A DNA stretch of 56,613 nucleotides from Photobacterium marinum (GTDB lineage: Bacteria; Pseudomonadota; Gammaproteobacteria; Enterobacterales; Vibrionaceae): contig NZ_AMZO01000034.1 of the NCBI RefSeq assembly GCF_000331515.1, forward strand, positions 1 through 56,613. Reading direction: 5' to 3'. The notes under the pieces were generated by a model. It was not told the origin of the DNA. It worked only from the letters and a program-made list of their open reading frames with translations, and did no database searches. The translations under genes were made by a program, and so were the position numbers. Of the stretch, positions 45,348 to 54,313 are shown piece after piece (within the stretch, counting starts at the first letter, position 1; each line of letters begins with the position of its first letter).

Positions 45348-47393
45348 ATGAGCAAGAGATCGATTCTAATCGTCACCATCGGCAATACAGATATCAAAGT
45401 ACTGGCCAAAACGAAAGCTGGCAAAACTATATTAAAAAACACCAACGACAGGTCACGTAGTTACCTGGAAAAAAATGACCATATAAAAAAAGCAACCAAT
45501 GGCACAGGTGATTACATTTTAAATGAAAATACCATTACCTGGAACAACGACCTCAGCAATCTGGATTACCTGGAGGCAAAACCTGGTTTTGTGGACTTTG
45601 AAGACATAGAGAGAAAACCATGTGTCCACTGCAAAAACAAAAGCACTTTACCAACGACAGAACTTATCGCAGACGAGGATAACCGAATTCAATTAGTCGC
45701 GAGTAAACTATTGCCACTTGTTGAACACATCAAACAAGCAGAGGATATCGACTTACCTAAATTGGTCATGGTGCTAAATACAGATCGCCCTGAATTAGAC
45801 GATAAATCTCTGCGGCAGAAAGAACCCTACATGTTTGGGTCACTGCTTACCCGTTGGCTATGTGAGCAATTTAATTTAAGTTATGTTGGGCAATTAGCAC
45901 TGCCGTCCGTTCCATCAGAGCAACATGCATTCTACGAGTCCTGTACCAAAGAAACGCTGAAGAGTTGGCAACATGCCGCCCCTGAAGGTATAGGCTTCTT
46001 TGTAAATTATCTCGATGGTGATCAACTGGCTGAAGGCCATTGTAAAGATGACCCGGTGTTGCGCCTGGCACTAACCCGTATTCAGGCCTGTATTCAGGCC
46101 GCCACTGAGACTTATCCTGATAGCAATATCATATACTCACCGGGTGGCGGGTTTGCCAAATTTAAACCACAAATCGAAGCCATTTGCGAACTCTATACCA
46201 GCAAGGTTTACAGCTGGCATGAACCTGAAGCAGAGCTAAGTGACAACAAACCTGGCGAAGCCCTTTCCGACACCCATAAATTCCCGAGTCCGGATGTTTC
46301 CTACCGCGCCCGTAAACAATGCATCACTCTAATTAAAAATGGCAACTTTCAGGGTGCAGCGGCTATCGCAGCGTTCTTTACCGACAGCAAAAACAAAAAT
46401 CTGTGTGATAAAAACTGGGCCGCAGCCATTACCGAGGCCTCTCTCTGGTTACAGGGCCGCAGTGGTCTGGAAGCCCTGCACCAAAGCGTGAAAAAAGCAC
46501 AAAACACCGCAGTTCAAAACAGCACTAAGCCCATACTGCCGTTTAAACAAGAAAGTGAGATGCCCAATACCCTGTGGGCAGCCTTCCGGGTAGAAGCCGC
46601 GCTGCGCCAGGGTAATATTCAGGATGCAATCCGTTTTTGCTGCGATATTAGCGATATTGCACTTCAGGACTTGGTTGGCTGTATGCAAAGTCCAGCCAAC
46701 TACGAATTAAAGCCACCAGTAAAAATAGATAGCAAACAAGACAAGAACAATAAAGGGAAGAAAAAAGCAGCCAAATTTATAAGCTTGCCGCTAGCAAAAG
46801 AACATACCTCCTATACTGATGCGCTTACAACATTAATTAGCGACCAAGGACACTCCAAAAAGACAAGCATTCAAAAAATACTCACAAAAGAGGGTAATCT
46901 AGAACTGAACACTAATATAAAGCCAAGGGAAAACAGTGATCTTGTCGGTAGTCTGGCACTGAATATTGTTTGTGAATTGCGCCAAGCAGCAGCCCAAAGC
47001 TCGGTAACACTTAAAGACCTAAGCCAATCACATCCTCTTCAAATGTTTGAGATCAAGCTAAACGAACCATTAGAAGGAAGAGGAACTCCACGGCACTACC
47101 GCAACCAAATCACTCACGGTTTTATGTCGGAGACCGAAACCAATAACGCAGAGCAGGCTTTTATTGACAGCAAACTATGGGCCGAGAAAGACTGCAATAC
47201 CCGATTTTTACAACAGCCGCTGATCATGGATTTGTATTGCAGCTTCCACTTGCCGGATGCGCAAAATCAACCTCTTGCTGAGCTTTACCGACACTTTACC
47301 GACACGCTGATCGCCATACTGCGCAATGCCCCTGTTGATTTTGAACCTAAAAGCGACATCCCAGAACAAAAAGAACCTGTCATGGAGCGCTAA
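45348..47393 (+). CDS. CARF-HEPN ribonuclease (Csm6/Csx1-like effector)
   Basis: This 681-residue protein has an N-terminal Rossmann-type start RSILIVTIGNTDIKVL typical of CARF sensors and a second core segment NIIYSPGGGFAKFK. The C-terminal helical region ends with RHYRNQITHGF; R585-x4-H590 fits the HEPN RNase motif. Such proteins are activated by the cyclic oligoadenylates made by Cas10 and degrade RNA. AAGGGA precedes the ATG, and the next gene starts immediately after the stop. The family subdivision (Csm6 versus Csx1) is not decided. Confidence 0.72.
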   Translation: MSKRSILIVTIGNTDIKVLAKTKAGKTILKNTNDRSRSYLEKNDHIKKATNGTGDYILNENTITWNNDLSNLDYLEAKPGFVDFEDIERKPCVHCKNKSTLPTTELIADEDNRIQLVASKLLPLVEHIKQAEDIDLPKLVMVLNTDRPELDDKSLRQKEPYMFGSLLTRWLCEQFNLSYVGQLALPSVPSEQHAFYESCTKETLKSWQHAAPEGIGFFVNYLDGDQLAEGHCKDDPVLRLALTRIQACIQAATETYPDSNIIYSPGGGFAKFKPQIEAICELYTSKVYSWHEPEAELSDNKPGEALSDTHKFPSPDVSYRARKQCITLIKNGNFQGAAAIAAFFTDSKNKNLCDKNWAAAITEASLWLQGRSGLEALHQSVKKAQNTAVQNSTKPILPFKQESEMPNTLWAAFRVEAALRQGNIQDAIRFCCDISDIALQDLVGCMQSPANYELKPPVKIDSKQDKNNKGKKKAAKFISLPLAKEHTSYTDALTTLISDQGHSKKTSIQKILTKEGNLELNTNIKPRENSDLVGSLALNIVCELRQAAAQSSVTLKDLSQSHPLQMFEIKLNEPLEGRGTPRHYRNQITHGFMSETETNNAEQAFIDSKLWAEKDCNTRFLQQPLIMDLYCSFHLPDAQNQPLAELYRHFTDTLIAILRNAPVDFEPKSDIPEQKEPVMER

Positions 47394-50144
47394 ATGAGCC
47401 TGTACCCATTGCAAATCTATGCCGTTTCGCTGCAATTTACCGCAGACACCGTGTTACCGTTTTTTCATCAGCCGATTGTCAGCGGCTTTTTGCGTACCCT
47501 TTTAGCTATTCCTGATGAAGTGCAAAACCGCCTTCGTATTCACACCCCAGAATCCGGCCGTGTGTTTTACTCAGCTGGCGAACATTACCGTTTTTATCTT
47601 TTCACCCTAAACCTTAACGATGACTACCTTGGCTTTCTGTTTGAGCAGTTACAACAACTGCCACACAGCGCAGAAAAAGCAGGCTGCCGGGGAAAATTAT
47701 CTACAAACTTTAACCTACTTAGTATTACCGACGGTCTAAGCGGCCGGGAACTCTACTACCCACAGGCAGCTTGCACCATCGATCACCAATCTGTTTTAAG
47801 TGAAGCAGAGCAGTGGAAAAAGTATGCCAATGAGCACAAACGGCTGACGCTTCGCTTACTCAGCCCTTTGCGATTGAAGCCAGAAAATGGCAAGCGCCTG
47901 TGCCGGCAAGGCCAGGACCTCAGCTCAGGGTTGGTGCTTAACCGTAGTTTTGATGCCTATGCCTCAGTGTGTGATACGCTCGGGTGCGGACGACCACAAA
48001 GAAAGAGCACCCCGGCACATGGAGAGATGATAACCAACCTACACTGGAGTGATTGCACCTATACAACCCCAAGCGAACAAGTTCGGCAAATGGGCGGCCT
48101 GTTAGGTAATATTACCTTAGATTGCAATAAATATGATTACAACACATGGGTCTACCTGGTGCTGGGGCAATATATCGGCCTAGGCCAAAACCGCAACTTC
48201 GGATTTGGCCGCTATCGGCTGGTAGGTGAAAACGGCGAAACCGCCCTACCCGATATGCCCAGGGCACAAACCTTAACGAACACCATTTTCAACTACCCTA
48301 ACCTTGAACAGGCCTGGCTGCTCGAAAGCAAAAAGCTGCCGAAAAAACTTCACCAATCCTTACCTCATGAAGATTTTGACCAACTTTATGAGCAGTTACA
48401 TCAAGGAAACTACCAGACCGGTTTATTAACCCCAAGGCTACTTGAAAAACCGGGGCAAAAACGCCGCTTGTTACTTTTGCCACCTTTTATAGATAAAGTG
48501 GCACATAAATGCCTAAGTCGGTGGTTAGCCACTTCGCTTGATACCTTGTATAGCGCCAATAGCTACGGTTATCGCAAAGGCTACTCTCGGCTGACAGCGA
48601 AAGACAGGATCAGCTACCTGCTCAGTCAGGGCTATAAATGGGTTGTCGACGCCGATATCAAAGCATTTTTTGCCAGCATTGATCGCCAACAAGTAGCGGC
48701 TCGCCTACAAGCCCTATACGGTGATGATACACTCTGGCCAATTTTGGATAAGATGCTGAACGCCGCAATCGACCCAAACAGTGAATTGCCGCTTGAATTA
48801 TCAATCAGCGGTCTTAACCTTGGCAACTCACTAAGCCCAATATTAGCCAACCTGATGCTTGATCACTTTGATGATGTGATCCGCGAACACAAACTGGAAC
48901 TGGTTCGATACGCTGATGACTTTCTTATCTTGTGCCGTGAGCAACAACAGGCAAATCATGCAAAAGACTTCGTCGAACAACTATTGCATAGTCAGGCTCT
49001 TAGCCTTAATCCGAGAAAAACACGGGTTACACACGTCAACAAAGGCTTTCGTTTTTTGGGGTACCTTTTTATCAATGATCTGGTTATTGCCGTTAAACAC
49101 GCAGAAGAAGCAAAAACACCTGAGCCCCCCTTACTACCGCCGTCCGAAAGCCAGTGCTATTTTGCCTCTCAACAACAGACGATCTGTATTACCGGTGAGC
49201 CCGCATATATTAATTGTCAGGGGAAAAGACTACACATCCAACAACATAATCAAGTTCAAGCAAAGCTCCCCTTCGCCCACATCCACACTTTGATCTTATT
49301 TGGTAACCACCATATAACCACACCAGCACTCAAGCGGCTGATGAAAACCGGTATCAGTGTGCACTTTGCCAATCAGTTTGGAAAACACACCGGAGTCGCC
49401 GCCGCGTTAAATCTCAGCCCGGAGTTACACCTGATCCAAGCCGCCAAATTAACCAACACGGAAAACCGTCTGCATTTTGCAAAAAAACTGGTCTATGCAA
49501 AAATCGAAAATCAGATTCAAGTGCTAAACCAGCGCCTACAACCGACAGAAGAGTTAAAGCAAACACAACATAGCTTGAAAAACGCAACGACCTTGAAGCA
49601 GTGTCTGGGCTACGAAGGCTGCGCCAGTAAAGCCTACTATCAGGCTCTGGCTCATTGCCTTCCTGAAGGCTTCCTGTTTAATGGCCGGATCAAGCGCAAT
49701 CCTCCTGATCCAGTCAACAGCATGCTTTCTTACGGTTACAGCATGCTATACAGTCATATTGATTCCTTGCTTCGCGCCGCAGGCTTATACCCTACATTAG
49801 GAGGATACCACCAGGGCCGCGGACAGCACGCAGCATTGGCAAGTGATTTGATGGAGCCGTTTCGCTTTATTGTTGAACGAACCATGCTCACCGCGCTAAA
49901 CCGCCATCAATTAAAACCAGATCATTTTATGACCAAAGAAGGACAATGCCGCTTAACAGATGCTGCTCGTAAAACATGGAGCAAACTATTGCTGGATGGG
50001 CTTCAACGACCGAATTACCACGAAGGCGGAAAAAGCTACAGCGTACTGGATGCCGCTAATCAGCAGAACAGCCACTTCATCCGTTGGCTTCGTAGTGAGT
50101 CCACCACTTTTGAACCATGGTCATTAAAACAGGTAAGGAGATAA
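47394..50144 (+). CDS. Cas6-reverse transcriptase-Cas1 fusion
   Basis: This 916-residue fusion couples CRISPR RNA processing, reverse transcription and spacer integration. Residues 1 to about 300 are Cas6-like, with the glycine-rich loop IGLGQNRNFGFGRYRL (261-276). Residues about 345-565 are a group II-intron-like RT with motif A VVDADIKAFFASID (acids D419/D421), motif B NSLSPILANL, YADD at 506-509 and KGFRFLGYLF. Residues about 585-916 are Cas1 with catalytic candidates E741, H806, and D818/E821 in ASDLMEPFR. All key residues are present. Similar fusions in Marinomonas and Vibrio acquire spacers from RNA. It is followed 1 nt later by cas2. Confidence 0.95.
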   Translation: MSLYPLQIYAVSLQFTADTVLPFFHQPIVSGFLRTLLAIPDEVQNRLRIHTPESGRVFYSAGEHYRFYLFTLNLNDDYLGFLFEQLQQLPHSAEKAGCRGKLSTNFNLLSITDGLSGRELYYPQAACTIDHQSVLSEAEQWKKYANEHKRLTLRLLSPLRLKPENGKRLCRQGQDLSSGLVLNRSFDAYASVCDTLGCGRPQRKSTPAHGEMITNLHWSDCTYTTPSEQVRQMGGLLGNITLDCNKYDYNTWVYLVLGQYIGLGQNRNFGFGRYRLVGENGETALPDMPRAQTLTNTIFNYPNLEQAWLLESKKLPKKLHQSLPHEDFDQLYEQLHQGNYQTGLLTPRLLEKPGQKRRLLLLPPFIDKVAHKCLSRWLATSLDTLYSANSYGYRKGYSRLTAKDRISYLLSQGYKWVVDADIKAFFASIDRQQVAARLQALYGDDTLWPILDKMLNAAIDPNSELPLELSISGLNLGNSLSPILANLMLDHFDDVIREHKLELVRYADDFLILCREQQQANHAKDFVEQLLHSQALSLNPRKTRVTHVNKGFRFLGYLFINDLVIAVKHAEEAKTPEPPLLPPSESQCYFASQQQTICITGEPAYINCQGKRLHIQQHNQVQAKLPFAHIHTLILFGNHHITTPALKRLMKTGISVHFANQFGKHTGVAAALNLSPELHLIQAAKLTNTENRLHFAKKLVYAKIENQIQVLNQRLQPTEELKQTQHSLKNATTLKQCLGYEGCASKAYYQALAHCLPEGFLFNGRIKRNPPDPVNSMLSYGYSMLYSHIDSLLRAAGLYPTLGGYHQGRGQHAALASDLMEPFRFIVERTMLTALNRHQLKPDHFMTKEGQCRLTDAARKTWSKLLLDGLQRPNYHEGGKSYSVLDAANQQNSHFIRWLRSESTTFEPWSLKQVRR

Positions 50145-50145
50145 C

Positions 50146-50436
50146 ATGGCCCTGATCTACGTCGTTTGTTTTGACATCGAAGATGATAAGCTGCGCCGAC
50201 AGGTAGGTGATGAACTACTTGGCTATGGTGAACGGGTACAGTACTCTGTATTCGAAATTAAACTCAGCAATTCAAGCACACTGAAAAAGCTAAAAGCAGA
50301 GCTGAAAGCACTGGCTGAACACTATGAAGGAAGTGTTGATATCCGGTTTTACTACCTGAATGAAATAACGCTGGAAAAAAGTACAACGCTGGATAACAAG
50401 CCAGTAGCCCGCTTTCCCAGCGCAATAATTCTTTAA
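50146..50436 (+). CDS. cas2: Cas2
   Basis: This 96-residue adaptation protein shows the ferredoxin-like start YVVCFDIEDDKLRR with the conserved Asp and the VQYSVFEI strand, and ends VARFPSAIIL. It forms the integrase with Cas1. The start lies one base after the stop of the Cas6-RT-Cas1 gene; AAGGAG precedes the ATG. Confidence 0.95.
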   Translation: MALIYVVCFDIEDDKLRRQVGDELLGYGERVQYSVFEIKLSNSSTLKKLKAELKALAEHYEGSVDIRFYYLNEITLEKSTTLDNKPVARFPSAIIL

Positions 50437-50677
50437 GGAAGAACATAAAGGCCCAGGCTGAACCTAGTTCATACTTTCACCGACATAGCTTTTTTATGGG
50501 AAATCAAACGGTTACAATAAATCAATGCATGGAGATTCAGCCGTTCTTTAAAATCATAGACTTAATGCTTTTTTTGAGGGCTATATCCCATAAATCACCA
50601 GCATTGATTGTTAACCTCAAAGGGTTCAGCCAAATCGCCGCTACAGGCATTGAAATATAAGGGCTAAAAAAGATACA
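50437..50677 (+). promoter_or_regulatory. CRISPR leader
   Basis: This 241-bp AT-rich segment lies between cas2 and the first repeat and contains no gene. It is the leader end because the opposite end of the array has the degenerate repeat. No exact promoter was assigned. Confidence 0.7.
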
Positions 50678-51607
50678 GTTGCAGCATCATTTGCCGTTAA
50701 GGCAGTAGAAACCTAGCGCTTCATAAAGATCGCTTGATGGATAGAAGTTGCAGCATCATTTGCCGTTAAGGCAGTAGAAACGTTGCAACCAGCCATGAAC
50801 TCCTCTTTTGACATTTTGTTGCAGCATCATTTGCCGTTAAGGCAGTAGAAACTATTTTGATAAACCGTAAAATCTCGTTTTTACTTTGTTGCAGCATCAT
50901 TTGCCGTTAAGGCAGTAGAAACATGTGTTCTGTATCTAAACTTTTTTCTCCATTAGTTGCAGCATCATTTGCCGTTAAGGCAGTAGAAACAATAACGCAA
51001 ATATTTAACCTAAAAACAAATCAACGTTGCAGCATCATTTGCCGTTAAGGCAGTAGAAACGTTTGAACAAAGGCTGGGTAACCAACATGCCAGCGGTTGC
51101 AGCATCATTTGCCGTTAAGGCAGTAGAAACAACTTATTGCAGTAACAACTCCCATATCTTGCATGAGTTGCAGCATCATTTGCCGTTAAGGCAGTAGAAA
51201 CAATATTTGCATATAATAATCGCTCTGTTATGAAAGTTGCAGCATCATTTGCCGTTAAGGCAGTAGAAACTTAGCCTAATTTTATTTATTTCGTTGTACA
51301 CATCAGGTTGCAGCATCATTTGCCGTTAAGGCAGTAGAAACTAAAGGCTAAACCCTGCATGTCCGTGAGGAGCTGTTGCAGCATCATTTGCCGTTAAGGC
51401 AGTAGAAACCATTTGCAATAAAGTTTACATTTCCGATATGTGCGTTGCAGCATCATTTGCCGTTAAGGCAGTAGAAACTTTGCATTTAGTGCATTTACTA
51501 AGATAGATGTATTTTGTTGCAGCATCATTTGCCGTTAAGGCAGTAGAAACTAATGCACTGTTTGTAGCACTATCCCTGGCTTTGGTTGCAGCATCATTTG
51601 CCGTTAA
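50678..51607 (+). CRISPR. Type III CRISPR array, 14 repeats and 13 spacers
   Basis: Thirteen identical 35-bp repeats start GTTGCAGCATC and end GTAGAAAC; a fourteenth at 51585-51607 keeps only the first 23 bases. Spacers are 33-37 bp. Each repeat contains the hairpin TGCC-GTTAA-GGCA followed by exactly 8 nt (GTAGAAAC), matching the usual 8-nt crRNA 5' tag. The degenerate repeat at the far end and the leader after cas2 give transcription on the plus strand. Confidence 0.98.
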
Positions 51608-51610
51608 AGC

Positions 51611-51629
51611 TTTTAGCTGAAAGCTAAAA
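51611..51629. other. Short hairpin after the terminal degenerate repeat
   Basis: TTTTAGCT-GAA-AGCTAAAA is a perfect 8-bp stem lying just past the degenerate repeat. No T-run follows on the plus strand. It could be a processing or end-of-transcript structure. Confidence 0.4.
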
Positions 51630-51665
51630 AACAATTAATTGCCAGATTTTAAGTTTGCTTTGAAC

Positions 51666-51695
51666 AAAAAAAGGGACGATTACGTCCCCTTTTTG
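51666..51695. terminator. Terminator between the CRISPR array and the CorA-like gene
   Basis: GGGACG-ATTA-CGTCCC stem with A/T runs on both sides (one A-C mismatch), so it can stop the array transcript and the minus-strand CorA-like transcript. Confidence 0.8.
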
Positions 51696-51708
51696 CATCT
51701 CATGTTTG

Positions 51709-53595
51709 TTATACCAAACTATTGATCCACATAATTCCAGCTTCTATCCGAAGCCACACCATATTAGTAGATAAAACAGACAGTAAAATACCTACCGCTA
51801 TACCCGCCTTTGTAATAACTGGAAAAGGTTTTGAATTACTATATGCCCGTCCTATATACCAAGACGTAATAGCAAACACAAGACCAATAACCGTCCAGTG
51901 CCAATCACGACTAAAAAAGCTGATCGGCATTCCATCATATAGCATGGTCATCTCAAGAAAGTTTGTGCCAAAAACCCCGGTCAAAAAGATAAATGCAGTC
52001 CCAAATGTGGCAATAATCTGCATTTTCCTGTTATGTTCTTTCTGAGCTGCCAACTGCTGTTCTTGTTGTTCCTGCTGTTCTTGCTGATATTTTGCCGCCT
52101 TTTGCGCATTCAGCATGATAATATAGTTTTTATAGTCAGCTAAATCTTCAGCTAATAGCCTATGATATTCAGCCAGCCTGAAAACGTCACTCCAGCCACG
52201 ATATGACTCGTTATGTCGGCTCACTACACTAATATCAACAACTCTATGATTTATCCTATATTTAAGAAGTTTTGCCTGCTGAGCTTCCAATCTGCTAAGT
52301 AGCATTTCATCTTCGCCACCTTCACGTACCGTAAAACGATTTTGTACCTCATATAAAAAATAATACTCGGAGTAGGCAAACATCATAACGGCAAAATACA
52401 ATTGGCCTTCTTTGTTAATAAAGTTTTGATGAAACCCCCTATCATTATCAACGGCATTATTCGGATTCACCAACAAGCATCCCCCTTCACGGCTTGCACA
52501 GTGATAAATATCATGATCTCCAAAATAACTTACCATCGGTTTATCTGACAGGTAATTCACGGATTCCCTGCGACAGACAAGGGCCTGCAGGCGATTAATA
52601 TAATCTTGTTTAAGTTGGCTCCAGCAGGGGTCTTCAGCAATTGATAACTGGCTATATACTAATGGGCGCGTATCGGTATGCCACTGTTTATCCAATAATT
52701 CTAAGCCCAAAAAACTTCTAACAATGTCGAGCCAGGTGGTCAATATACGGGAATCACCGTTTTTTAAGGCAGAGAGAGTAATCAGTTTTGCCTGCTTATT
52801 TCTATACTGCATACGATATAGTTGGTGATTAATCAGCGCGATATCTTCAACTGTTAGTGAATAATAGGCTACCACTTTACGGTTTACAGCATCCCAAGCA
52901 ACAATTTGATGGAACTTAAATGTCACTACCAGCATTGATACACCGGTTTCAAAGTGTAACACCTCTAATTGATGGATCGACAACTTCAGGTAATATTCCC
53001 AATTAAGGAGTTCTTGATATGGAAAATAATCCTGTGGACTTTTCAATTTCATCATGAGTTCAACATTGCGCAACATTGTGGCTGCCGAGTCTGCCAATTG
53101 TAATATTGGCTTAACCGGGCCATCGTCTTTAGCCATTTCCAGTTGCTCAAAAATGGCTGGGTGTATCCCTTCACTTCCCTTCAGTAATTTACCCGTTTGC
53201 CAAATCCTATCCGGTATATTTTTTACACAAGCTTTTATACAATCAGGTAAATGCTGGGCAACATCTATAGCACTGACTGATTGTATTTTATTATAGCTTG
53301 CAACGGTATTTTCTTTTGTATGACCATCGTTATAGGCGAGCTTAATATCAAAATGAGAATTTAATACCATCCGTACTAAATTAGCATGCTTGTTTCCATC
53401 ATATTGTGCCAAAGGCACTTGTAATCCCCTGGGTCTCTTTAAAGCAAGGAATCTCTGCCTGATTAACAGTTTATCTGGCTCGGGTAATGAATATAGCCAA
53501 GGTTCAATATCCTCAATACTCTGCGGTAAATCTGGTAACCCCTTTTTTTGATTTACCGTCAATGTACCCAAATAACGTTCAAGTTGTTCATCCAT
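51709..53595 (-). CDS. CorA-like membrane protein, candidate CRISPR effector
   Basis: This 628-residue protein has a soluble N-terminal region of about 480 residues, then a Gln-rich coiled segment (YQQEQQEQQEQQ), and three predicted membrane helices near 527-547, 566-584 and 592-615. Between the first two helices lies FGTNFLEM; GTN occupies the place of the CorA GMN selectivity motif. The order (long helix, TM1, GxN, TM2) is CorA-like, but the N-terminal part is longer than ordinary Mg2+ channels and there is an extra helix. CorA-type proteins accompany type III loci and are proposed membrane effectors activated by SAM-AMP. It is convergent with the array and not part of the cas operon. Function is inferred. 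Confidence 0.7.
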   Translation of the reverse strand: MDEQLERYLGTLTVNQKKGLPDLPQSIEDIEPWLYSLPEPDKLLIRQRFLALKRPRGLQVPLAQYDGNKHANLVRMVLNSHFDIKLAYNDGHTKENTVASYNKIQSVSAIDVAQHLPDCIKACVKNIPDRIWQTGKLLKGSEGIHPAIFEQLEMAKDDGPVKPILQLADSAATMLRNVELMMKLKSPQDYFPYQELLNWEYYLKLSIHQLEVLHFETGVSMLVVTFKFHQIVAWDAVNRKVVAYYSLTVEDIALINHQLYRMQYRNKQAKLITLSALKNGDSRILTTWLDIVRSFLGLELLDKQWHTDTRPLVYSQLSIAEDPCWSQLKQDYINRLQALVCRRESVNYLSDKPMVSYFGDHDIYHCASREGGCLLVNPNNAVDNDRGFHQNFINKEGQLYFAVMMFAYSEYYFLYEVQNRFTVREGGEDEMLLSRLEAQQAKLLKYRINHRVVDISVVSRHNESYRGWSDVFRLAEYHRLLAEDLADYKNYIIMLNAQKAAKYQQEQQEQQEQQLAAQKEHNRKMQIIATFGTAFIFLTGVFGTNFLEMTMLYDGMPISFFSRDWHWTVIGLVFAITSWYIGRAYSNSKPFPVITKAGIAVGILLSVLSTNMVWLRIEAGIMWINSLV

Positions 53596-54313
53596 GTCTA
53601 CACCTCGCTGTTTTTCCTTTTATAACAGCAAGTATCCTGGCAAACTAAACACTGGCTAGCATTTCTTGTTTTATTATTTAATTACAATATGGTTATTTAC
53701 ATCATGATAAGTATTCCTCACTGACTTGTATTGTGTATTTCAAATTAAATAACACAGAAGGTTGCTTGGAAAACCAACAAAAGCAAGAAAGACTATTACT
53801 GTTTAATCAATCACCATCGTGAGTTGTAAGAAACGTTTTGTTGGTGCCTCAACATTGCAATCTTAAACACTAAGCTAATTGCGAATCACTCCTAAACACC
53901 TTACAAGGTATTTAAAGACATCACCACACAACCAGGCCATCATCGAATAAAATGCATGGCAAGTTTACTTGACCTAAAAAACAGGATGATAAAGCTCTCC
54001 AAATCAGAAGTACTACATGCTAATTCAATTAGCTCATTAATGTTGAAAGCTCCCCTATGGCTATGTAGGGCTCTACTGTATAAGCTATCGATCTACTAAA
54101 GTGATTTATGTCTCACTCTCAGTACGTTAAACTCAACTCCAAATTCTTAATCTAACTATTCGTAATCAGTGGTGACATGGTGCCTTATACAGCACGCACA
54201 ATATGCCTTAATCCGTCACCGGTGATTAACCCTGTTTCGTTAGCCTGCGCTTTCAATGCCCCAAGGGGTATCTCATATAGCGAGGCTTTGACAAAGAAAG
54301 AGTTATAAATCAG
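53596..54313. other. Intergenic region between the CorA-like gene and ylqF
   Basis: About 718 bp with no convincing gene; it must hold the promoters of both divergent neighbours. A short 43-codon frame at 54177-54308 ahead of ylqF is noted but not supported. Confidence 0.45.

Noticed and set aside
51425..51634. 69-codon frame on the minus strand
   Set aside because: It is made of CRISPR repeats read backwards.
54177..54308. 43-codon frame ahead of ylqF as a leader peptide
   Set aside because: No family resemblance or strong ribosome binding site.
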